A stretch of 52,147 bases of DNA from contig WYEK01000145.1 of NCBI GenBank assembly GCA_009903855.1, forward strand, positions 1 through 52,147, in the 5' to 3' direction. Source of the DNA: Thermocrinis sp. (GTDB taxonomy: Bacteria; Aquificota; Aquificia; Aquificales; Aquificaceae). Position 1 is the first letter of the stretch. Every line of letters begins with the position of its first letter. The notes under the pieces were generated by a model. That model did no database searches. It saw only the letters and a program-made list of their open reading frames with translations, and was not told the origin of the DNA. Positions 32,011 through 41,315 of the stretch are shown piece by piece. The position numbers and the translations under genes were made by a program.

Positions 32011-32617
32011 TCTTTTGTGTGCGGTTGCCTTTGCACAGGGAGGAAGGACTTATCCCATAGCGGAGCCTGATGTGTGGGAGGAGATATTGGCACGGCAGGA
32101 AAGGGCTGTGCAAAAGTTCAAAGAACTTTCCAAAAAATACGATGAGAACTACATCCAGAACAATATCATGAAGGACTGGAGGGTGCGTCTTCCTTTGGCG
32201 GAAAAATCAAAAACTGAGAGGATAGACTGGGTCTATACTTTGGAGTTTGATATACCGAGGGTGGATGACAAGGGGAATGTGGTGGGAGTGCTTTATCCAA
32301 AAGGGTATCGTTTCCGTCCCATTCAGTATTGGCCTACCACACCTCCTCCGTTGATAGTGTTTGATGGAAAGGACAAAAGGCAAATCCAGATAGTCAAAAA
32401 GCTTCTTACCAAGTATCCAAACAGCATGCTAATTGCCTCCGATGGTGCGGTGTTTGATTTGATGAAGGGCTTCAATGCAAGGGTCTATCTTTTGCATCCC
32501 AAACTCCGTGAGGTTGCCCGTATAACTGAGGGTGTGTCTGTGATTAAATTTGACCTCCGCACAGGGCATATAATCAAGGAGGTCTATGGCAGGGATGCGT
32601 TGGAGAAAACTCGTTAG
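31988..32617 (+). CDS. traW: TraW pilus-assembly protein
   Basis: 209 residues with signal peptide (VAFAQGG), then the TraW start signature RTYPIAEPDVWEEI and later LIVFDGKDKRQI, LIASDG and VKEVY-type end. Periplasmic; works with TrbC and TraU in pilus extension. Overlaps traF and traU. Confidence 0.85.
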   Translation: MRNLLFISLLCAVAFAQGGRTYPIAEPDVWEEILARQERAVQKFKELSKKYDENYIQNNIMKDWRVRLPLAEKSKTERIDWVYTLEFDIPRVDDKGNVVGVLYPKGYRFRPIQYWPTTPPPLIVFDGKDKRQIQIVKKLLTKYPNSMLIASDGAVFDLMKGFNARVYLLHPKLREVARITEGVSVIKFDLRTGHIIKEVYGRDALEKTR

Positions 32618-33626
32618 TGTCCTTTTGGCTTTTTTGATTTTGGTTCAGAGCGTGCCCGCAAATGCAGCCAAATTGGTCTGCAGGGCAGGACCTGACACAT
32701 CCCTGACCATCATCGTCACCATCATCGGCACAGCCTATAATGCCTTTCCCATAACCATAGGAGGTGTAAAGTTTAACTTCTGGTTCAGTCTTGAGGATGT
32801 AAATTCCCTCGGGGGCGGTATTCCCCTCTGTGTGTGCTACACTCCCTTCCCGAGAGTTGGCATAAAGTTTGGCATATGGGAGGGCATAGCGGTTATGGAA
32901 CCTGTGAGAATTCCCTGGTGCACGCCCACCCTTCCCATACCCGGAGGTTTGGTTGGGAAAATTCCCTTTAACGCCCAAGCTATAGGAGGTGCCAACAGCG
33001 ACGACCAGAAGGATGGAGAGCTGAGAAGCTTTCAGGTGCATTACTATAAAGCCCTGCCTTGGGCACTCATAGGTCTTTTCTTAGACTTTGCCTGTCTTGA
33101 GACCAACAATCCCTTGGATTTGGCATACATGACAGAACTTGACCCTCTTTGGCAAAGTGATATGCTGGCAAGCATTCTCGGACCTGAGGCTATTTTGTTT
33201 GCAAATCCTGTGGCCCAAGGGGCGTGTGCCATAGATGCCTTGGCTTCCACGGCGGGCTTTCCTTTAGACCCACTCTTTTGGTGCATGGGTGCGTGGGGCT
33301 CTATGTATCCCATGAGTGAAAGCATCCCTCTGGACAATGTGCAAGCAAATGCGGGCGTGGTGGCAAGGATGCTTTTTAAACTTCACAGGGAACTTGTTCT
33401 TTGGGGCTCCTTTGGAAAGGCAGGACTTTGCGGAAGATACCCCATGCCCATCATGTTCAAAAGTCAATACAGCATCTATCCCATATGGCCTATCCTCTAT
33501 CCAAAGCGTTTCCCTATAGGCAGGCATGCCTTTGTGTTATGGGGCTGGGGCAAAAATGTGCCCGTTCTCAATCAACTGAATGATGTTTGGATGGTCTATC
33601 GTAAGCGTGATTGCTGTGCCTTTTAG
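32586..33626 (+). CDS. traU: TraU mating-pair protein
   Basis: 346 residues, family length. Signal peptide (VPANA), many paired Cys, and motifs ICVCYTPFPRVGIKFGIWEGIAVMEPVRIPWC-like, FLDFACLETNN, ELDPLWQSDMLA and the C-terminal GKNVP...CC. Involved in DNA transfer and pilus formation. AAGGAGG before the ATG supports this start. Confidence 0.9.
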   Translation: MAGMRWRKLVSVLLAFLILVQSVPANAAKLVCRAGPDTSLTIIVTIIGTAYNAFPITIGGVKFNFWFSLEDVNSLGGGIPLCVCYTPFPRVGIKFGIWEGIAVMEPVRIPWCTPTLPIPGGLVGKIPFNAQAIGGANSDDQKDGELRSFQVHYYKALPWALIGLFLDFACLETNNPLDLAYMTELDPLWQSDMLASILGPEAILFANPVAQGACAIDALASTAGFPLDPLFWCMGAWGSMYPMSESIPLDNVQANAGVVARMLFKLHRELVLWGSFGKAGLCGRYPMPIMFKSQYSIYPIWPILYPKRFPIGRHAFVLWGWGKNVPVLNQLNDVWMVYRKRDCCAF

Positions 33627-33635
33627 GAGGGTGCC

Positions 33636-33878
33636 ATGGGTGTGATAGACTTTCAGGACCCTGCGATTGTGATGTCTCCACCCTATGCCAAGGTGGAGGT
33701 GCCCTACTGCTACAGCGTGAAGGTCTCTGGAGAGACTGTCCAGCTTCACAGAAATCCGTTCTTTTCCAATTGCGATGAGAGTAAAGGGAGGTATGTTTTG
33801 ATAAGATGTAAGGGTGCGGTAAAGGTTTATAAGGATGGGAGGTTGATAAAAGAGGTGCCATGCGTAGGGTCCTTTTAG
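33636..33878 (+). CDS. Unknown 80-residue protein between traU and traN
   Basis: AGGAGG before the ATG and a 19-nt overlap with the next gene show it is part of the operon. Four Cys, no signal peptide, beta-type C-terminus (GAVKVYKDGRLIKEVPC). Family not recognised. Confidence 0.6.
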   Translation: MGVIDFQDPAIVMSPPYAKVEVPYCYSVKVSGETVQLHRNPFFSNCDESKGRYVLIRCKGAVKVYKDGRLIKEVPCVGSF

Positions 33879-36800
33879 CTTTGGTTTTGGTAGGTTTGGT
33901 CTTTGGTTTAGACCTTCGTTATCCCGAGAATAACCCGGGCGGAGGAAAGGGTAGGGAGTATGGAGAAAGGGCAAGGCGGGAGTATGAGGGGCCCAAAGGA
34001 GAAAGCAACCCTACAAGGACAAAGCTTATGCAACCTCTTACTGCACCCAATCAGAAGGTTATTGGACCTGGTGGCTATCAGTTTGATGTTCCTGCGGTGA
34101 TGTGTGGGCAGGGAAGTGTAAAAGATGAAAAAGTGTTTGCAAGGGTGGTGGTTTCAGATAGCACCTTTACCTTCAGTTATGCCAGCGACCCTTACAGCGG
34201 CATCTTGGACAAGACCTTTAGCACAAACTATACCTACCTGTGTGCGGGCGGTATGTGTCAGAATTGGGATGATGCAAATAAAAGGTTTACCTCGTGCACA
34301 AGGTTTCGTGTAATCAACGGGCAAGTAATCACTCAATCGGTGGACACCTTAGATGGATGCGTCAATCCCAGAAATCAAGGACAGCTTCCCTCCTACTTTG
34401 CAGGACCTCTCATCTCTGAACTTTTGGAATACTACAAATCCCTCGGCAAACCCATTACCACTTCAAAGATAAACCAAGATACCAATGGCGTTGCGGAGTA
34501 TTTGGGAGGCAAGGTAGAGAACTGTCAGGGACAGCCAAAAGTCCCTCCACAAACCAAGTATCTTAACAACCCCTACACCATGAACGACGCCGCACTTTAC
34601 TACTACTTCACCTGCGACCCAGCAACAGACCCAACATGCAGGGCAGCTAAAAAGGTTATGGAACAGGAGAGGTCTTCAGACATAAAAACCTGTGTGATAG
34701 AGAGGACTGTTGGACAAAATGTTCTCAGAAGCGACCAGAGAGTATGCACCCCTGGGCAAAAGCTTTTCCCTGATGGATACAACTCCACGTATTCTGTTTG
34801 CTACTCTGGAGATAAGTTTTTTGACTTTTCCTCTTCTTTTTGGCTTGAGTGCAATCCCGATGGGAGGGGTTATACCCTCAAGGGCTGGGGCTATTGGGAA
34901 GGTGCCCCCTGCGGTTCAACGGACATCTACCCTCCAATGCCTCAGGTAAGCCTTACCTTCCCTCAAACTCAAATTCCCAACTGGGTGGAAATAGGCAGGC
35001 TCTCTGTCAACAAAAGAACTTCTGACGATCTGTCCTCGGGAACCTGCGTATCAGATGTTGCACCCATGAAGGTGTGGATGAGGAATGTAAACGGCGTGTT
35101 AGAGGTAAAGGTGGACAATGCACCTGCGTGTAATTATTTCAAGTGGTCAAGTATAGGCGGGCTTGTGGGAGAATACGTGGGAGACTGTAGCCAGTATGAA
35201 AAGGATAACTGCAAACTTGTTAACGAGTGGTGGGAGGATGCCAACGGAAAAAGAATTCAGGTGATTAAAGATGGGCATCCTGTTCAGCAACTCACTGGCT
35301 GTGTGGAAATTTTGAGGGATGAGAATGTTAAAGTCTGGACATCTGAGTGGCAAACCGCCCAAGCACCCGCCCAAAACTGCAACTGGCCTCCCAAAACCTG
35401 CAAAACCGTAGGTGGAAGGACCGAGTGCAGGCAATGGTGGAAGAAGATAAGGGAGTATAAGTGCAGCCAAACCTCAACCAGCAACTACAAGTTTGACGCT
35501 TTAAACCAAAAAACCCTTGGCATTTTAAACACCCTTGAGTGGGACTACAGAGGAACGGGCAAGATGAGGTATACGGTTATAGACACCTTCTCTCAGGGCT
35601 TTTCCTGTGTGGGCGGAAGTGGAGAGTGCTACAGCATCACAAAAACCCAGCCCATGTTTGTCTGCCCCTTAAACGGCAAACAGGACCCATCTCAGTCTTC
35701 ATGCGACGAAAACTGCTACCAACAGCACCAATGCGACCCTTCCATTGCGAGCTATGAGTGTCCAGTCACGAAAGCCCGCTATCAAGACCAAGCAACCTGC
35801 ACCTCCTCATGCAAAAGCCCAGCACCCTGCAATCCTGTCTACACCTGTCCTTTGAACGGCAGTGCCTTCCCAGACTATCAATCATGCAAAGCAGGATGTA
35901 ACAACTGTTTGGAACAAGGCTGGTGCACTGATAGACGTGTCTGTCCTTCAGGTTATACCTTCAATCCCTCCACAGGAAGGTGTGAAACCACTCCCATTTG
36001 CCCTTCAGGAGGCTACTGGAACCCAAGCATAAGACAATGCGTGGCTTATCCCACTGGCTGGCAGTGTGTGATAAGGTGGGCAAGTTGTGAGGTTTGGCAC
36101 TACTGGGAGGATATGCTGTGGTGCGACCCTCTGCAGGGTTCCTGCCCTATTTACTCGGAGCATTTTACTGTTCCCATGACATGTTATTCTAACTTTTGTA
36201 GTGGAACAAGGAGGGTAGATTATTGGTTTCCGGGATTGTATGTCCAGTGTTATGTTGATACTTCTTCTTCTTATAGGGCTTACTTTAAGTATAATGATTT
36301 TGTATATTCCGAAGATTCCCTTTCCCTTCCCCCATGCACTGGAGGAGAACAGTGGCTTAGTTTATGGTCATGGCCTGACTGGTTTGATGTATACATCACC
36401 GTCTACATGGAGTGGGAACCCACCTGTTCCTCTGGCTATTATCGCAGCGGTTCTATGTGTTATAGCAGTTTCTTTAGCTGTCCTGCTGGGAGTTGGTATG
36501 ATGGGGTTGTGGGGAAATGTGTGCGGAACCCTGATGTTTACTGGGATTGTTCTTTTGGTGGGACTTATGGAGATCAGGGAACCTGTATAGCAAACTGTGT
36601 GAGGGCAATTCCAAACTGCTGCGTAATGCAAGGTCAGTGCACGACAGATGGCAGGATTTATCCAGCAGAGACCTGTGCAAGCCAGTGTTATAAGAATGAG
36701 CCGTGTAATGCTGTTTACAATTACGTGTGTTCTCTGGATGGAAGGGCATACTCGTCCACTTCGGCGTGTCTTTCTGCCTGTAGGACACCAGTCCAGTGCA

Positions 36801-37213
36801 TACTTCAGAATACCAATGTTGAAAAGTATGTGTGCAACCTGAACCTTTTAGAGTATGGAGACTACAATACATGCCAGCAAAACTGCATTTCCCAAAACTG
36901 TGCCTCCTACCAACAGGGAAGTTCTCAGGGAGGAATATCTCAGAAAGAGATGTTTATTGGCACCGCTGGATATGACCCCGAGTGTGCTACTGGAGAAAAG
37001 TATTGCATAATAAAGAAAAGGGTAGATGGCAAAGTCCACTTTGATACCGTTCAGTGCACTATGTCTGGGTCTTTTTGGGTATGTCCTGCGGATGGTGGAC
37101 AGGTGGTAGAGGAATGCAAATGCGGAAAGGACTTGAAGATAGGCTTTGGCTACACTGCGGGAATGCTTGAAATAATATACTCTGCTTTGAAGGATAGGAC
37201 ATGCGGGCCATGA
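33860..37213 (+). CDS. Large Cys-rich TraN-like surface protein
   Basis: 1117 residues with signal peptide (VLVGLVFG). The N-terminal part holds GGYQFDVPAV, as in TraN N-termini. The C-terminal half repeats a small Cys module (pattern Y-x-CP-x3-G...Y-x5-C-x3-C) at least five times, e.g. VYTCPLNGSAFPDYQSCKAGC and YVCSLDGRAYSSTSACLSAC. Probably outer-membrane or surface exposed and disulfide-rich, which fits the DsbC and thioredoxin genes of the element. It lacks the conserved TraN C-terminal block, which is in the next gene. Likely a mating-pair adhesin. Confidence 0.75.
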   Translation: MRRVLLALVLVGLVFGLDLRYPENNPGGGKGREYGERARREYEGPKGESNPTRTKLMQPLTAPNQKVIGPGGYQFDVPAVMCGQGSVKDEKVFARVVVSDSTFTFSYASDPYSGILDKTFSTNYTYLCAGGMCQNWDDANKRFTSCTRFRVINGQVITQSVDTLDGCVNPRNQGQLPSYFAGPLISELLEYYKSLGKPITTSKINQDTNGVAEYLGGKVENCQGQPKVPPQTKYLNNPYTMNDAALYYYFTCDPATDPTCRAAKKVMEQERSSDIKTCVIERTVGQNVLRSDQRVCTPGQKLFPDGYNSTYSVCYSGDKFFDFSSSFWLECNPDGRGYTLKGWGYWEGAPCGSTDIYPPMPQVSLTFPQTQIPNWVEIGRLSVNKRTSDDLSSGTCVSDVAPMKVWMRNVNGVLEVKVDNAPACNYFKWSSIGGLVGEYVGDCSQYEKDNCKLVNEWWEDANGKRIQVIKDGHPVQQLTGCVEILRDENVKVWTSEWQTAQAPAQNCNWPPKTCKTVGGRTECRQWWKKIREYKCSQTSTSNYKFDALNQKTLGILNTLEWDYRGTGKMRYTVIDTFSQGFSCVGGSGECYSITKTQPMFVCPLNGKQDPSQSSCDENCYQQHQCDPSIASYECPVTKARYQDQATCTSSCKSPAPCNPVYTCPLNGSAFPDYQSCKAGCNNCLEQGWCTDRRVCPSGYTFNPSTGRCETTPICPSGGYWNPSIRQCVAYPTGWQCVIRWASCEVWHYWEDMLWCDPLQGSCPIYSEHFTVPMTCYSNFCSGTRRVDYWFPGLYVQCYVDTSSSYRAYFKYNDFVYSEDSLSLPPCTGGEQWLSLWSWPDWFDVYITVYMEWEPTCSSGYYRSGSMCYSSFFSCPAGSWYDGVVGKCVRNPDVYWDCSFGGTYGDQGTCIANCVRAIPNCCVMQGQCTTDGRIYPAETCASQCYKNEPCNAVYNYVCSLDGRAYSSTSACLSACRTPVQCILQNTNVEKYVCNLNLLEYGDYNTCQQNCISQNCASYQQGSSQGGISQKEMFIGTAGYDPECATGEKYCIIKKRVDGKVHFDTVQCTMSGSFWVCPADGGQVVEECKCGKDLKIGFGYTAGMLEIIYSALKDRTCGP

Positions 37214-38907
37214 GGTGGTTGTGGGCTGTTTTATTGGTTTTGGGGGTTGTCTTTGCAGCCTTTGCTGACTGCTCTATATGTGATAATACCTGTGGGGACT
37301 GGTCTTGCATTACCAACTGTTCCTCAAATGCCACAGATTTTACCTTTGATACTTACAGGTGTAGTGTGGACGGCAATGGCAATGGGCAAGTAGACAGCTG
37401 TTCTGAACTGCCCGCCTGCCAACAGGTAAGCGGAAGGTATGTGTGTCCTGCGGACTTGGGAGACAGCCTTTGCACCTCTGCGGATTGGAGGGGTCCCACT
37501 TTGTATGATACAGACCCTAACAACTTTGAGGCACCTGTATGGGCTGTATACCAGGGCAACTCTTCTATAGACTTTGCCCAGTATCAAAGCCTTCTTTCTC
37601 AGTATGCCCTTGACTGCTTTCCCGTGCCCCAGTCTACCCAAGACAGGCTTTATGAGTTTGCAAGTAAAAACTTTACCTTTCCCACTTGGGTGTGCGGTGG
37701 CGTTCTCTATCAGGATGGCTGGTTCTCCTACAGTGATTGTTCTTACATATCTTACGATGGCTCACGATGGAAGGTTAAGAATAATGCCTGTTCTGACCCA
37801 AACAAGGTGTGGCAAAAGCTGGGAACTAAGTGTTATGCCACTTCATGGAAGCATACCATTCGTTTTCAGGATGGTTCTGTTGTAGAACTTACTTGGAATA
37901 TTCACTTACCTCAGGATAACTTTGACCAAACCCAGCAACTTAGCGTGGGAGGGGCAACCTACAAATTTAACCTAAAGTGTGCCAATAACATCACAGTAGT
38001 GGATGAAGTAAGCGGTGCACAGCTGGTTTTATGCACCTCTTTTTCAGAAAGCGTATATGATTCTCAAAACTCTTTGCTTTACCAACTAAGCTGGGATATA
38101 GATAGCAATTGGTCTTGCCCTGTTTCTACCCTTACCCAGTCAAGTTCTCAGACCTCTGAAACCCTAACACCAATTTCTACCTCTCAGTTTCAGGGAGTGG
38201 TTCTTGAACGGCCTAACAACATAAGCACGGTAGGAATGGGAGTGGACAAAACGGGCAAAAGGTGTAAGCTGTGTGCAAACAGCACGCAGGGTCTTAGCGG
38301 AGGGATTGCAAAAATCCAAGAGGAACAAGAACCCTCTCCACAACCTCAACCACCACCCGGTCCAGAAAATCCCACCTGTGCAAACCCAAGATTTTTCAGT
38401 GGCGAGGCAAGGTTCTGTAGGTCTGGCGGCCTTACCATCTTAGGTGCCTCATGCTGTGGTATATCTGGAATGTTTAAGAGTGTGTGTAATAACAAAGAGA
38501 AGGAACTCAAGAAGAAGAGACAGGCGGAGCTATGCACCTATGTGGGAGAGTTCTGTTCAAAGAGGTGGAAGATAGGGTTTATAAAAATATGCGTTGAAAA
38601 ATCCCGTTCTTTCTGCTGCTTTAACTCCAGATTGGCGAGGATACTTCAAGAGTGTGGAAGACCTCAGATAGGAAAGGGTTGGGGTGCACCCAAAAATCCC
38701 GACTGTTCTGGGTATACCATTGATGAGTTTGCAAGGGTTGACTTTACCAGTGAAAGCTGTGTGCAGGCTATAGAGATGTGGGCAAATCAGATGGCACAAA
38801 GTGTGGGAGAAAGCGTTGTTCAGAATATAGCAAGCCAAGTCAATGACCGTGTTCAGTGGTGGATTAACAGCGTAAAGAACACCAAAGATTACGGCGGGGA
38901 GAAATAA
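37201..38907 (+). CDS. traN: TraN mating-pair stabilisation protein
   Basis: 568 residues, close to F TraN length. Signal peptide (MRWLWAVLLVLGVVFAAFA), Cys-rich body, and the diagnostic TraN C-terminal block SFCCFNSRLARILQECGRPQIGKGWG followed by NPDCSGYTIDEFARVDF. Outer-membrane contact with the recipient. The ATG at 37210 (ATGA overlap with the preceding stop) is an equally good start. Confidence 0.85.
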   Translation: MRAMRWLWAVLLVLGVVFAAFADCSICDNTCGDWSCITNCSSNATDFTFDTYRCSVDGNGNGQVDSCSELPACQQVSGRYVCPADLGDSLCTSADWRGPTLYDTDPNNFEAPVWAVYQGNSSIDFAQYQSLLSQYALDCFPVPQSTQDRLYEFASKNFTFPTWVCGGVLYQDGWFSYSDCSYISYDGSRWKVKNNACSDPNKVWQKLGTKCYATSWKHTIRFQDGSVVELTWNIHLPQDNFDQTQQLSVGGATYKFNLKCANNITVVDEVSGAQLVLCTSFSESVYDSQNSLLYQLSWDIDSNWSCPVSTLTQSSSQTSETLTPISTSQFQGVVLERPNNISTVGMGVDKTGKRCKLCANSTQGLSGGIAKIQEEQEPSPQPQPPPGPENPTCANPRFFSGEARFCRSGGLTILGASCCGISGMFKSVCNNKEKELKKKRQAELCTYVGEFCSKRWKIGFIKICVEKSRSFCCFNSRLARILQECGRPQIGKGWGAPKNPDCSGYTIDEFARVDFTSESCVQAIEMWANQMAQSVGESVVQNIASQVNDRVQWWINSVKNTKDYGGEK

Positions 38908-38908
38908 C

Positions 38909-38914
38909 TATAAT
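38909..38914 (+). promoter_or_regulatory. -10 box before traE
   Basis: TATAAT eight bases before the traE ATG without a ribosome-binding site: a second, probably leaderless, transcript start inside the tra operon. Confidence 0.5.
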
Positions 38915-38922
38915 AAATACCG

Positions 38923-39480
38923 ATGAGGAACTTCAAATACTTCTCTGACTTTGAGAGGCTTGTAAAGGAAGTGCGTTTTCAGGCAATCATCATCTATGCC
39001 CTGCTTTTTATAGTCCTGCTGGAAGGGATAATGCTTTACAGGGCGGCCACCAACAAGGTGGTGGTTGTAATCCCTCCTAAGGTGGACAAGGAGTTTTGGA
39101 TATCTGGAGAGAACCTGTCTTACGCATACATTGAGCAGGTAGCGGTGTATCTTGCGGACAGTTTGCTTTCTGTGTCTCCTGCCAATGTAGACAAATCCCT
39201 CTCAAGGGTTATGCCCTTCTTAACCACGGACCCAGCACAGGTGAAGGAGATAAGGGACAGCTTTGCAGCTTACGCAAAGGCGGTGAAGGAGAATGACTGG
39301 TGGCAGTCGTTCTATCCTATGAAGGTTGTGGTGGATGAAAAACAGAAGAGAATAGATGTTTATGGAGTTTTGAGGAAGATGACTGGAAATGTTTATGTGG
39401 GGCAGGAAAACAACAAGGTAATCTCTTTCAACTATGAGGTTAGGGGTGGGAGACTACTCATTACGGGGGTGAAGTTCTGA
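38923..39480 (+). CDS. traE: TraE inner-membrane protein
   Basis: 185 residues. One N-terminal membrane helix (AIIIYALLFIVLLEGIMLY) then a VirB8-like fold: PPKVDKEFWISGENLSYAYIEQ, ...YPMKVVVDEKQKRIDVYGVLRKMTG. Core T4SS scaffold with TraB, TraK and TraV. Overlaps traB by one base. Confidence 0.9.
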   Translation: MRNFKYFSDFERLVKEVRFQAIIIYALLFIVLLEGIMLYRAATNKVVVVIPPKVDKEFWISGENLSYAYIEQVAVYLADSLLSVSPANVDKSLSRVMPFLTTDPAQVKEIRDSFAAYAKAVKENDWWQSFYPMKVVVDEKQKRIDVYGVLRKMTGNVYVGQENNKVISFNYEVRGGRLLITGVKF

Positions 39481-40730
39481 TGCTTAAGAAGTTTGAAGGA
39501 GAGAGGAGAAAACAACTTCTCTTTTTGGGCGCTGCTGCGGTGCTTTTGGGTGGTGGTGTTTTGCTTATTAGTGAAATGCTTTCTTCGGGTAAGAACAAGC
39601 AAGAACAAAAGCCTCCACCTCCCAAAATAGAGACGCCACCTCCACAAAAAATTGAAGAGGAAAGCTTTAAAAAGGAATACGGAGAGAGGCTTGCGGTTTT
39701 GGAAAAGCAGTTGGAGGAGATGAAAAAGCAGCAGGAACAGCAGCAGATAGCGGGATTAGGTCTTCCAAAAGGACAGACACAAGCTGTTCCTTCACCGCCG
39801 CCTCCTTCACAGCCTCCGCCGCCCCCACCACCTCCTCCTCCACCACCGCCTCCTCCTCAACAGCAGTATCCACCTGTGCCTCCAGAGGGAGGTTCAAAGC
39901 AGTCAGCGGTTTCTCGTCCTGTGGATTTGATAGCCATAGAGAAGAGGGAAGTTAAGAAGGAGGAGGAGAAAAAGGAGGAGAAGCCAGTAGAAGTGAAGGA
40001 AGAAGTAAAGACAGAGAAGAAAAAATCAAAGGCTTTAATTCCAGCGGGGGCTTTTGTTAAGGGTGTTTTACTTTCTGGACTTGATGCACCCACAGGAGGG
40101 AAAGCCCAGACTTCTCCACATCCAGTGCTTATAAGACTTGTGGACAAGGCCATTTTGCCAAATCTTTACAAGTCTGATATTAGGGATTGCTTTGTGATAG
40201 GGAGTGGGTATGGAGATTTGGCGGCAGAGAGGGCTTACATACGGCTTGAGGCTATATCTTGCGTAAAGGAGGGAGGAGAGATTGTGGAGAAGAGGGTCTC
40301 TGGCTATGTGGCTGGAGAGGATGGCAAGGTTGGGCTTTTGGGTAGGGTAGTCACCAAGCAGGGCGCCATTTTAGCCCGTATGCTTGTGGCAGGGTTCATT
40401 GAGGGTATAAGCAGGATATTCCAGCAAAGTAGCACCACGGTAGTTGTATCTCCCACTGGGTCGCTATCTACCATAGACCCTAATCGGGCATTCCGAGCGG
40501 GTATAGCTGGAGGATTTTCTGAGGCGGCAAGGACTTTGGTGGAGCAGTATAAGAAGCTTGCGGACGAGACCTATCCTGTGGTGGAGATAAACGCAGGGAG
40601 ACGGGTTGATGTGGTGTTTTTACAGAGCTTTTCTTTGGATGATGTGGAGGGAGACAAGGTGATAAAACCAGAAACTGGGCTTAACAAGCCGCCTCCTGAC
40701 TTAAACGCACCTATACCACCCGGAGGATAA
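39480..40730 (+). CDS. traB: TraB scaffold protein
   Basis: 416 residues: N-terminal membrane helix, coiled coil (RLAVLEKQLEEMKKQQEQQQ), a long polyproline region that spans the periplasm, and a VirB10-like domain with IPAGAFVKGVLLSGLDAPTG, RLEAISC, KRVSGYVAGEDGKVGL and AGRRVDVVFLQSF. Links inner and outer membrane. Confidence 0.9.
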   Translation: MLKKFEGERRKQLLFLGAAAVLLGGGVLLISEMLSSGKNKQEQKPPPPKIETPPPQKIEEESFKKEYGERLAVLEKQLEEMKKQQEQQQIAGLGLPKGQTQAVPSPPPPSQPPPPPPPPPPPPPPPQQQYPPVPPEGGSKQSAVSRPVDLIAIEKREVKKEEEKKEEKPVEVKEEVKTEKKKSKALIPAGAFVKGVLLSGLDAPTGGKAQTSPHPVLIRLVDKAILPNLYKSDIRDCFVIGSGYGDLAAERAYIRLEAISCVKEGGEIVEKRVSGYVAGEDGKVGLLGRVVTKQGAILARMLVAGFIEGISRIFQQSSTTVVVSPTGSLSTIDPNRAFRAGIAGGFSEAARTLVEQYKKLADETYPVVEINAGRRVDVVFLQSFSLDDVEGDKVIKPETGLNKPPPDLNAPIPPGG

Positions 40731-40732
40731 AG

Positions 40733-40924
40733 ATGAGGTGGGTTTTACTGCTTTTGTTTGCCCTGTTTATGAGTGGATGCAGTTCTAAGATACTTCTTCC
40801 TTATGAGGAGGAGAAGCTTTGCAACAAGGGCTCTGGCTATGGTGTGTGCGGTTCTCTGTCGGATGTTTACAGGGACACCCTTGAGAACCCAGAGTTTTAT
40901 GGAATTGAGAAGAGGAGGAGGTAA
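40733..40924 (+). CDS. TraV-like lipoprotein, N-terminal half
   Basis: 63 residues. Lipoprotein signal FALFMSGC|SS, then KLCNKGSGYGVCGSLSDVY, which matches the start of TraV (a small Cys pair and a SVxxVY motif). It stops where typical TraV continues. The next gene carries a TraV-like C-terminal domain. Confidence 0.7.
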   Translation: MRWVLLLLFALFMSGCSSKILLPYEEEKLCNKGSGYGVCGSLSDVYRDTLENPEFYGIEKRRR

Positions 40925-40925
40925 G

Positions 40926-41315
40926 ATGAAAAAGGGTGCGTTGGTTTTGAGTTTTTTGCTTGTGGGATGTGCTACGAAGACGCAGGAGGTAAGCCTCAGG
41001 CATATAGAGCCTAAAGTGGAGACAAAGGAGGTAAAGCAGGAGAAGGAGGAGGAAAGCCTCTATCGGCGTGAGGTGATGGAAAAGATTATGAAAATGGTAA
41101 GGGAAGAACCCACACCTTTGGCACTACCTCCCACTGTTTTGAGGGTCTTTGTTCTTCCCTATGTGGATGACCAGGGCAGGCTAATAACCCAGCATTATAT
41201 GTATCTCAAGGTGGACGAGGGCAAGTGGATACTGGGAGACTATCTTCTGAAGAAGGGTCAGCGGACAAAGGAATTCACTCCTCTCAAGACGGAGGGGCAG
41301 AATGAAAGTAAGTGA
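40926..41315 (+). CDS. TraV-like lipoprotein, C-terminal half
   Basis: 129 residues from the ATG after AGGAGGTAAG; a longer upstream frame overlaps the previous gene. Own lipobox LSFLLVGC|AT, a charged linker, then PPTVLRVFVLPYVDDQGRLITQHYMYLKVDEGKWILGDY, like the TraV C-terminal domain that lines the outer-membrane ring. With its neighbour it forms a two-gene TraV. Confidence 0.7.
   Translation: MKKGALVLSFLLVGCATKTQEVSLRHIEPKVETKEVKQEKEEESLYRREVMEKIMKMVREEPTPLALPPTVLRVFVLPYVDDQGRLITQHYMYLKVDEGKWILGDYLLKKGQRTKEFTPLKTEGQNESK

Noticed and set aside
33869-37200. Frameshift joining the 1117-residue protein and TraN into one gene
   Set aside because: Each has its own signal peptide and the junction is a clean ATGA-type overlap, so two genes are more likely.
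39790-39900. Proline-codon tract in traB as a mobile or repeat expansion
   Set aside because: A polyproline periplasmic spacer is normal for TraB/VirB10 proteins.
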